A DNA stretch of 64,000 nucleotides from positions 1,048,536 through 1,112,535 of the forward strand of contig NC_089181.1 of assembly GCF_947507565.1 (NCBI RefSeq). The letters run 5' to 3'. Positions 21,633 to 30,260 of the stretch are shown here, one piece after another. The DNA is from Oscarella lobularis (taxonomy: Eukaryota > Porifera > Homoscleromorpha > Homosclerophorida > Oscarellidae). Positions within the stretch are counted from its first letter, which is position 1. The number at the start of each line of letters is the position of its first letter. Position numbers and translations under genes: made by a program. A model generated the notes under the pieces. The model did no database searches. It saw only the letters and a program-made list of their open reading frames with translations, and was not told where the DNA came from.

Positions 21633-23665
21633 CCAATGTGATGACTTCGGAGTACAAGGTTCGTTGTACTTTTGTAAGATTTTGAAAAAATTTCACTACG
21701 CTTCCTACTGACACACTTTTGTCACTTGCATAAATGACAGAAAGTGTCTGAAGTTGCATATTCAGGCCAGGTATATTCATGTCAGCAGAGTCGCGATCGC
21801 TTATGTCAGCCATTTCTTCGGCATAGGCTTCATTCCTGCATGCCTTCAACAAAAGTTGCTCCAACGTTGAATACATTCTATAACCACGCTGATCGAAACG
21901 ATTAGCCAAGCAGGACACAATAAGGTCAATTGATTCGTTATACAAATTTATTCTGTAGTGCTGCTCTGCCGTTTGAAAAAACTCGGGCGCTGCATTACCA
22001 TCTTCAAAGCGATCTGGTCGTCTACGCTTTCGTGGAAGATGTGGTTCAGATACGTCAAGATCTTCTGCTTTGGCAGTGACAAAATTCTAAAATGATTTCG
22101 CGTGCTTTTCTTCACGTAATTCCTGGAGAGCTGCTCTTACTTGTTTCGCTGCCTGCTGTCCCTCTGCTGCGGACATATGTTGTTGCAGCGTTTTACTAAG
22201 ATTGTCGGTATACCGTAAAATCTTTTCTGCAAGAGAAGCGGCATAGTAGTACTGAATCGACTTCATTTAAGAAGCCACTCCTATAAGACGCGCTCCAATC
22301 TCTGTATCCTTACATTCATCATCAGACAGGTCCCATAGCTCTTGAAGAAACGAGTAATTGTCAAGGATGCTTCTGAGAGAATCAGCTCGCACAGTCCAAC
22401 GTGTAGGGCACAGAACTCGTACACCTGTTGAGCCCGGTTGAATTTCTGCCTTCATTTTCCGAAATGCAGCATCTCGTTTAGGTGAATATTTGATTAATTT
22501 TGTAATTTCATACGTTGTATCCAGTGCGTCTTTTAGCATTTTGCAGATCCTAATAGTGTCACTCGCTGCTAGATTTAACGCGTGACCGTAGCAATGGGTA
22601 TAGAAGGCACGCGGCTCCACCTCAAGAAATCGCTTTGCTACGCCTGACTTTGCTCCAGACATAGTGCTTGCTCCGTCATAGCACTGTCCTCGGAGTCGGT
22701 GAATGTCCAAGCCTAAAGCAAGTAGAATATCTGTGAGCGCAGTGAAAATTGTCTTGGCATTCGTTTCATCTAGCTGGTATAGGTCAACAAATTCTTCGTG
22801 AACCTCCTAGTCATCATTGACGATCCGAAATACAGCTACTAGTTGTTCTTTAGTGCTGCAATCTGTAGTTTCGTCGGCCATTATTGTGTAGTAATTAGCA
22901 TGCTGTATTTCGCCAGATATCTCTCGAAGACATCTATGAGCCATGAGCTTAATCATTTCATTTTGAACATCCTTCGAGATGTATGTGTCATTTTTTCTTT
23001 GAAGCCATTCATGAATTTTTGGGCGTGTTTCCGCTCTGAGCTTGAGGAATTGCATAAAGTTACTGTTTTGTTCTGCTCCATCTCCTCTTAGTGGAAGGCC
23101 TTGCCTTGCCAAAAACCTTATATTCTGCAAAATTGTTAACAAAATTTTTCTGTTTTCAGGCTTCTTTGAGGCATGGCCAATATCAAGAAGCTCATCTATC
23201 GGTGTTGATTGAGTTGGAAGAATACGTAGCACCTGATGTGCTTCAACGTGGTGTTCAGACTCCTTGTGTTTTCGAATCTTTTCCAAACCGTGCTTCCAAT
23301 TGCTAAATCCCTTAGAAATCTACACAGCAAAAAGCTTTCGTCAATCTGTGGAAAAATAGTAAAGTAAAATTACGGCGTTCATACAGCTACTCTAATGTTT
23401 ACTAACATATTGCTTCAATAAATTCATACGACTTACAAATGCCTTATCTGCACGGTTAGAAACCAATATCTTCTTTTCGTCGACTGCTTTTCGGCAGGTG
23501 TGACAAATAACGGCGTCTTTGGATACAGTGGAGAAACGGGTAGTCTTCAAACCACTGCGCTTGAAAGCACCTTTCCCTGCTGCCAAATGAACGTTTTGGA
23601 AAGGCGAAGTGTTCGTCCGGATGGAAAGGCTGTGCGGGTAAGACTAACTCTTCAGCAAACATCAT
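21633..23665 (-). pseudogene. hAT-type transposase pseudogene (ZMYM/DUF4371 class), second copy
   Basis: From right to left in successive frames: an N-terminal region (FPKRSFGSRERCFQAQWFED; AVICHTCRKAV), then 23286-22807 (RFLARQGLPLRGDG, IMADETTDCSTKEQL with the catalytic-type Asp), then 22710-22267 (LRGQCYDGASTMSG, FYTHCYGHALNLAA, VLCPTRWTVRADS), and 21945-21633 (STLEQLLLKACRNEAY, VITLVNVPAPSAIS). The last motif is the degenerate start of the hAT dimerisation block, and the gene breaks off there into a Gypsy gag fragment. It is the same class as 1656-3283 but a distinct copy. At least four frame changes make it inactive. Confidence 0.85.
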
Positions 23666-23862
23666 GGACGGGAAACTAAACTATTAACGATCACTGCTAT
23701 TCCCGGATCTCGTGCGTGTGCGTAAAAAGTCACGTGAATGAGCTACGTGGCTTAGAAACAGCAGCATTTTGACCAAGAGAAAGCTTTCCTACGCACGACG
23801 GTGAAGCAAGAAAAGTAATAGTAATTATATATTACCATTGGCCAAAAGGTTGGGGGGCCATG

Positions 23863-23899
23863 CCCCCCCCCCCCCCCCCCCCCCCGTGAGCCGGCCCTG
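23863..23899. repeat. 23-base C run next to a hAT-like terminus
   Basis: C23 followed by cgtgagccggccctgg. The end CAGGGCCGGCTCACG (reverse strand) resembles hAT MITE termini, but no partner terminus was found to its left. The run is a likely site of sequencing-length error. Confidence 0.5.
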
Positions 23900-23940
23900 G
23901 TACTAAAGACAATTTTGCATCTTGATTATTGTTTCAACTC

Positions 23941-24798
23941 ACAGGTATTGTGGAAAAGATTGTATTCGTCTAAGTCTGCAGCTGATAAGGGAACTCTCAG
24001 CTACGAAAAAGTTCTTCATCGAACTGCTGTGCGAGAGGATTCTGGAAAGGCAATGGAAGATTTGTTCAAATTCGTTTATTAAGCTCACGTAGTTGCTGCT
24101 GCGTTGAACATACTGGAGGAACACCCAGAGCTGTCAATGGCTGAAATAGCTGACGCAATTGCTCGGCGATTCCTATCGCCTAGTTTTAGCTTTTCCGTAC
24201 GAAGTTCTGAAGACAGCGTTTTCTCATATGCCAAAGAGGTTCTGAATTTGGGCTTCATCTATCACGGGTTCCACGATGCTGTTAGAGAGAGTGTTGGAGA
24301 TCGCATAATGATTTACTGAAAGTTCATGATGCTAGCATTCAAGGCATCAAACCACCGTAACCACTCCAAAGAGTCATTTCTCACTCTTCACCAGCTCAAA
24401 AGTCTTCCTCCTCGGCTCCGGCTTCAGCTAAAATGGAGTCGAGGTGTCAATACCAAAGGCCTGGCAGGAAAAAACGTTCCTTGTGATTTAGCCATAAAAC
24501 ACTTCAATCGCCGCTCGGAGATTATGCTGTCTCACGCAGGGTCTAATGTCAGCCACGCAAGTCTAATGATAGCCCTTCTGTCATACTTTGTGTGGGAAAG
24601 TCTTTAGGAGTTGTCAGCACAGCATTTGACGCATTTCAGAACAGTCTCACTGACAGCGACGTTAGTGACAGTCACAGCAACGTTGGCGACAAAAAGGACT
24701 ATGAATTGATTTTAGACGTTCTAAAAGAAAACAAATTAAACAAACCATCATCTCTCTCCTTCTGCATTTTGGGAAGAAGAGAGTTGTTAATGTCGTGA
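23941..24798 (+). pseudogene. DUF6589-like protein pseudogene
   Basis: A near-continuous plus frame reads KVLHRTAVRED, DLFKFVY, a TAA near 24079, AHVVAAALNILEEHPELSM, then DRIMIY with TGA where family members have Trp, KFMMLAFKASNHRNHSKES, LQLKWSRGVNTKGLAGKNV, PCDLAIKHFNRR, and after a frame shift near 24595 KSLGVVSTAFDAF. The order (WKF, FKA-NYA, WSR-VNT-G-GKN-P-DL-EHLNR) is that of the uncharacterised DUF6589 domain found in repetitive genes of fungi and animals. Its biochemical role is not known. Two nonsense codons and one shift show it is broken. Confidence 0.65.
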
Positions 24799-24839
24799 CG
24801 AAAGTCGCGGATGGTCATGTTGGGCTGTCCTCTCACATT

Positions 24840-25649
24840 GGTGTTATCCATTGCCCACTTCCTCTCTTGGCAGCAAAAGTCGTCGTCTTCCTGGAGGCTT
24901 TCCCGTTGATACTTCCCTGGTCCATTGTCGTTGAAGTCTCCACGGTTGTTGGCGTATTGGTTTCTCTATCCAAGAATTGATTTTCCAGAATAGCTGATGA
25001 TTTTGCTGACGACATTGGATGCCTTTGTAAAACTGGAACTTGGACAAAGCTTGCGATTAAATTCTAGGAGTAGCTGTTTTCCTCATGTCATCTCCAAAAA
25101 GAGCATGCACCCACTCCCCAAGCATTCCCATACTTGGTCGTCGTTGAATGGAATTTCATTCGTTTCGTCTTCGTCGTCCTCGTGTTCTTCTTTGTCTTCT
25201 TCGTCCGTCACCCAGCCGTCGTCCTCTGCGTCGTCGGGTGACACCGCCATTTTGACAGGCTCAATGGCACTGTTATCGGCGACATCGGGGAAGTCTTCGA
25301 TCGCCGCGACATTCGCAGGAATGGCTGGGGACTCGGAGAGGGCGGTACAGGCGTCTAAAAAAGGCACACAAGGTATGCAAATGCTGATCGGTTATTAGCA
25401 TTAGCTCACCAGAGCAGGCGTAACCGATTCGTTGTTGTCGTCGCGCTGTCTATTTGCTAACGCCGCCCTCATCCGATGCAAGCTGGCGATGTTCCGAGCT
25501 GACCGAGGTCTTATGAAACGCTTCATGAAATATTCGCCAGGGAAAAACGAAAGAGAAACACGAGGAATCAGTCGTAACGCGCTAGGGCGTGACCAGGGAA
25601 ACGTATACAGCCGGAACATATCGTAACGGTCGCATACGTCATTAGCCAA
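24840..25649 (-). CDS. Unrecognised multi-exon gene with acidic region
   Basis: Reading leftward: a first exon at 25649 (MANDVCDRYDMFRLYTF to about 25406) ends at a donor-like gtgagc. A second exon at 25356-25083 begins after ttttttag and is strongly acidic (DGWVTDEEDKEEHEDDEDE) with a Cys pair (WECLGSGC). A third conserved-looking segment near 25020-24780 reads ESLQEDDDFCCQERKWAMD, RGQPNMTIRDFRHDINNSL. I do not recognise the family. The 'DDDFCCQERKW' block looks like a metal-binding or interaction motif. It overlaps the 3' end of the DUF6589-like pseudogene on the other strand. Exon joins are inferred from splice-like borders only. Confidence 0.4.
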
Positions 25650-26142
25650 TGAGATCGACGCACTTGACCCGGTATGTTAAACTAGGACGTATGCCTTACG
25701 GGACCGAGGATTCCAATGATGCCATTCCCGATGACGCACAACATACGACACGGACGCTAGCGCGCTTTAAAGTTGGGAAGCTTCTGCGTGGGCGCACCGT
25801 ACAAGTCACGGAAGGCAAAGCAAACAAGGGGCGTTACCGGAAATGAATTCTTCTTTGTCTTCTTCCTCGATCGGGGAAACCGCTTCTTCGACGGCCATCG
25901 GCGAAGGAGATCTCGATGGCGACCGTCCTTCTGAACGCTCGTGGTCGATCGCGTCGTCGGAATCGCTTTCGGAGGCTTGAAAATCTAAAGTTAGCCGTTA
26001 CCTCCGAGCGTTTAAAAAATCGACGAGCGACCCTAACCATTTTCTAGCCCGTACCAAGACCTTTCTCTGTCTCCCGTATAACGGTCCCCAGCGAAAGGTC
26101 TGGTACGGCTCCGCCCCAAATGTTCCTGAGGACCAATTAGCG
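25650..26142. other. No recognised gene
   Basis: GC-rich with a Ser/Glu-rich plus frame (25845-25980). A short imperfect inverted repeat (cccgtaccaagacctttc and gaaaggtctggtacgg) lies at 26047-26112. Confidence 0.4.
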
Positions 26143-26195
26143 ATGTTGTGCCCTTACGCGCGTTAGCATCAACTCGGCGCGTACTTCAAACTCCC

Positions 26196-26420
26196 ATGGC
26201 ACAGCTTTCACGCGTTCGTTCTTGTGTCAGTGGCAACGAACTCGAGGCAGAGGTGACGAAAGCCTTAGCGGAGCGTCTTCGGCTTCCACGTTTTCCAGAC
26301 GGGCAAATGAGAGCTGCGATTGCCGTCTTGAATGGTTACGATGTCGTTGTTACGATGTCGACAGCCGCCGGAAAGTCACTTTGTTACATCCTACAGGCAA
26401 TTTGCCTAAAGGCTGGTTCA
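26196..26420 (+). pseudogene. RecQ-like helicase N-terminal fragment, cut by Harbinger
   Basis: The ATG at 26196 opens MAQLSRVRSCVSGNELEAE and continues with LPRFPDGQMRAAIAVLNGYD, VVVTMSTAAGKSLCYILQA, a Walker A (STAAGKSL) of RecQ type. The helicase reading ends at 26420, where the Harbinger-like terminus GGCTGGTTCACATTAGG begins. No continuation was found within the next several kb after the nested elements. It is related to the minus-strand fragment at 17120-17524. Confidence 0.75.
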
Positions 26421-26999
26421 CATTAGGCTACGCTAGGCTTGCGTCAGTCCAGCGTCAGCGTTGCGTCCGTCTCCGTAACGTCTACGTAGGCGTAAACCCG
26501 TTCACATTAACTATTGGTCTAGCGTCACTATTTTAACGCACTTTAAACATTTGAGCATTTCTGGCACGTGTCGTACAAGATTTTCTCAATGTTGTCCTCG
26601 AAGAAGCTCGTTATCGTGACCCTTTTGTGGTTAGTTTGGAAGAGAGTCCGTCAGTCGAAAAATAGGCGTCGATGCTGGGACCGAGCACGAAATCAATGCC
26701 GACGTGTGCACGGTGCGTATCACTGCCTCGTTCGTCAGCTTTGCGTGTCTGACAAGCAAGGCTTTTTTGTTACTTACTAATGACTCCGACAACGTTTGAA
26801 AGTCTTCTCCAAATCGTGGGGCCGCGTATCGCCCATCCCAGAGCCGACCGCACGTCTTTAGCACGTCGGCCTGAAATGTCTCCTCAAGAACGTCTTGCCC
26901 TGACATTCCGCTATTTGGCTACAGGCAACTCGCGAACCTCGTTAGCATTTGCATTCCATATGGGCAAATCTATACCGTAAACGGAATTGTTCGAGAGAC

Positions 27000-27003
27000 G
27001 TGC
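27000..27003. repeat. Left TSD (GTGC) of the Ginger element
   Basis: GTGC directly before the terminal TGTCC. The identical GTGC follows the other end at 33740-33743. Confidence 0.9.
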
Positions 27004-27125
27004 TGTCCTGAAAAAAATGTGTCCGGGTTAAGAAGTGTCCGGCCGGACACTTTTTTCCAGAAAAAACAGTCCGGCCGGACACTTTTTCCTGAAAAAAGTG
27101 TCCGGGTCTAAAAAAATCGTCCGGT
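27004..27125. repeat. Left terminal region of the Ginger element
   Basis: Contains GTGTCCGG several times, twice as a palindrome (TCCGGCCGGA within aagtgtccggccggacactt). Blocks gaaaaaagtgtccgggt and cggacacttttt recur. It matches the right end (33643-33739) in inverted orientation. Probable transposase-binding sites. Confidence 0.85.
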
Positions 27126-30091
27126 AGCAGATAGACGTTGTTCTAAGCTTGGCTACTACGCCTATTATAAGCGACCGACCTTATAAAGACCTGCCGGTGT
27201 TCGTATGATGTCGTCCGTGCCGTCAGACGCATTTTTTGGGGCGGGAAAAATCTGTCCGAGGTTCAAACAGAGCTTTCGAACCCTATTTACGGAAATCCCA
27301 GCTTTGGCTGGGTTGGCTAACATTCGCAGTCCTCTTTAATTCGCTTCGCGGAGAGGAAATCGACTTCGGCTTTGAGGCTTTGGCTTCCCTGAACGCCTTC
27401 GAAGGAATGGGTTGCGCACGTTACCAATTTTTTTAATTTACAATACGTATCTGCAATACAATCTGTCTACGCCTTATTCCCAGAGGGAGGGAAAAAGCGC
27501 ACTAGCGGGACAACAACAGGAGGACGTGAGCAAGAAAAAACCCGCGAAAAAACCTAAGTTACTGACGGCAGTCCTCACAAAGCCGACTTTTCTTACTTTT
27601 GGCAGCTGCGACAGTCATCCTCACACATCTTGTGTGGAACCAACGTGAGCAGTTGTCGCAGCAAACCATAAGCCGGCCATCATCAGGCAGGTGGCACATG
27701 CAGTGCAGGCTGACATTCACCTCACTTATCCCAGCCTTTCGGCGACTTGCATTTGACTTCCGTGGAAATGGCAACATGACACCATTTTTCAGGCACTGCA
27801 CAAGATGTTTTCTCATTTCAACCTGCTTGTAATTAACTTTTGCCGGGTCGTCGCCATTGCATAGATCCACTGCGAAGGCTATTGCAAACAGGCCACAGTC
27901 GTCGGCCCCCTTTTGACGCATCACATCCATCATTCTCATTTTCAAGTGATCGTACTGCGCGCGAGAGAGCATCGCCGCGACGAGGTGTCTGCACTCGGTG
28001 GAAGGGTTCCTGCTGAGGCTGTCCTAAACGCAGACTTCGTTCGGCCTCGTGCTTGGCAGATTGGACACCGTGATCCTGTGATTGCCATTGACGTGCATAA
28101 TCTGGACAAAATGTCCTCTCATGATGTCAAAGCCGCCTAGAGCATTTCTCAATGGATCCTGCAAGCCGTCCAGGTAGGGAAACTGACTAGCCAGCAATAT
28201 CTGAGCGCTGTTGATGACCCTATCGTTGAGCCACTTCCGTGATAGTGTATCGACCTTGTCACAAGCACGAAGTGCCTTCTTTTTAATAGTTCCGTTCTTC
28301 TCCTTTTCGGAATCTTTCTCTTTGCTGATGTTCACTGTCACTGTTCCCGTATCTTCCTTGTTGTTGGAGCAGCCATGAGGGGGGTGGCAAAATTCGGAGC
28401 AGAGGATGTTGGCAGTGCGACATGGGCAAGATTTCTTTTTTGTGCACCGATTTCTGCACCTACATCCGATAGGCTTCCGCTCCTTTCGAGACTCCGCTGA
28501 CTTCCCTTCGACCGGAGGACTCCAAGTCGCAATTCGGCCACGTTCAGCTGCCAACTTCTGGTGGACTTCGAAAGGTGGCACTTTAGGTTCAGGCATGACT
28601 AAGATCCCTGCCGCGTTTAAACAGGTGCTGCTGAAAGGACCTCCATACCTCTGTCCGTATTTCAGAACCTCCTCGTATTGATAATCAACCTACCGAAAGA
28701 AGAAAAGTAATTTTTTTCTATTTGACAGTAGCTTCTAATATTAATAATTACAACGTTGGCGGGAAGTTTGTCATCGGATACTGCCGACACACTGAGGCTG
28801 GGAATTGAGAGGAATTCCGAGTTCTGCATTCCAAAATCAACATCCCGACTTTCCTCAGCCTAAGAGAAAATCTTTAATTAACGGTGCTCTCTCTCAGAAA
28901 GATTTTCTCACCAATGGGATGAAACGGTTATAAAACTGATCTTTTGAGTTCTGAGCATCAACGTAAATGCCTCTGTCACCCGTCACTGAAGAGGCCGGTT
29001 CGACGCTGCTGTCGTTGTTGTCCTCAGCTTCTATGCCGCCATCTTCAACTGGACTTTTGCTGTCAACTTTCCTCTGCACAGAGTAACACGTCCCTTACAG
29101 TGCAACAGACATGAAAGAAAACTGACCATAGCATCATCATCTTCATCATTGTCATCATCATCATCATCTTCATCGTCATAATCTTCGTCGTCATAATCTT
29201 CATCGTATCTGAATAACTTTATATGAGCCCCGTTGACTCGCCTTGGCTTTCCATCTTCCATCAGCTCGTACGTGCCCTTTCCAAGGCAGCGCGCGATTTT
29301 AACTTGTCCTGAGCCGCCAAGATGTTGTCTTTCGCCTTCTGAAGGTCTTGTTGTCGTCGCTGCGTGAGAATATCGACGTCACGAGTGTTGTTCTCGTCTA
29401 CTGAAAGCAATATGTCCTCGGGCGCTTCTTCCTCCATTTCGACGTCGATAGGAAGACGTGCTGTTCTTCCGAGCATCAGTTGAAATGGAGGGTATAGCGT
29501 GGACTCATGGCTTGACGTGTTGTACGCATAGACGCACGAATCAATATGCTCGTCCCATTCCACTTTCTTCTCTCCGACAAGCTTCACAAGCATCCGCTGC
29601 AGCGTCTGATTGTACCTCTGGACGAGACCGTTTCCCTGCAAATGTATCCAAAACTATGAACATAAAAATGAGCATTGAAAGTGTGAACCTGCGGGTGATA
29701 AGGCGTAGTGAAGATGCGCTTCATCTTCAAACGTCTCGCAAGCTCGTCGTCAAGCTGGTTCTTAAATTCCGTACCATTGTCAGACGTCAAAACGGCGGGT
29801 ATTCCCATTCTCATAAACAGCTTGAAAAACCACCTAATGACTAACGACGAAAAAGTGTGGGTTTTGGCTGCACCTTGTAAAGTGCCTTTGCCACGCCAGC
29901 GGCTCTTTTGTCTGGCAGAGGGATGGCCTCGACGAATTTCGAGAAGTAGTCGCAGACTGTCAAGATGAATCGATTTCCTTGACTGGAAATCGGTCTGATT
30001 GGGCCGACAAAGTCGATGCCAATGTGGTGCCAAGGGGATTTCACTGGCACCGGATTGAGTGGTGGCTTCTGAAGCTTCATTTTCGGGTTAA

Positions 30092-30140
30092 CCTAAGAAA
30101 TTCCTATTAAATCATGGACTTGGCACTAAGGGAATTTGCC
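30092..30140 (-). other. GC-AG intron in the Ginger gene
   Basis: Exon end CAAAAG is followed by gcaaatt, and ctttcttag-like sequence precedes GTTAACCC. Using GC as donor joins CQACQK to VNPKMKLQK, exactly as in related integrases. The GT alternatives nearby give stops. The intron is about 47 bp (30139-30093). Confidence 0.7.
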
Positions 30141-30254
30141 TTTTGACAAGCTTGGCATTGCTGTATCTAAAGAAGGAGATATAACAACGTGCAGAAAAGG
30201 TGTAAACGTTTTACCATGTCCTTCACCGCACCCACAATACCGAGCCAGTGGAAT

Positions 30255-30260
30255 CGTTCC
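30255..30260. repeat. Left TSD (CGTTCC) of the hAT transposon
   Basis: The same six bases follow the other end at 32920-32925. Deleting the element and one copy restores the Ginger frame ITERFHWLGI. Confidence 0.92.

Noticed and set aside
29100-29220. Asp-rich run as a simple-sequence artefact
   Set aside because: It lies in frame with the Ginger integrase tail and the next exon, so it was kept as part of that gene.
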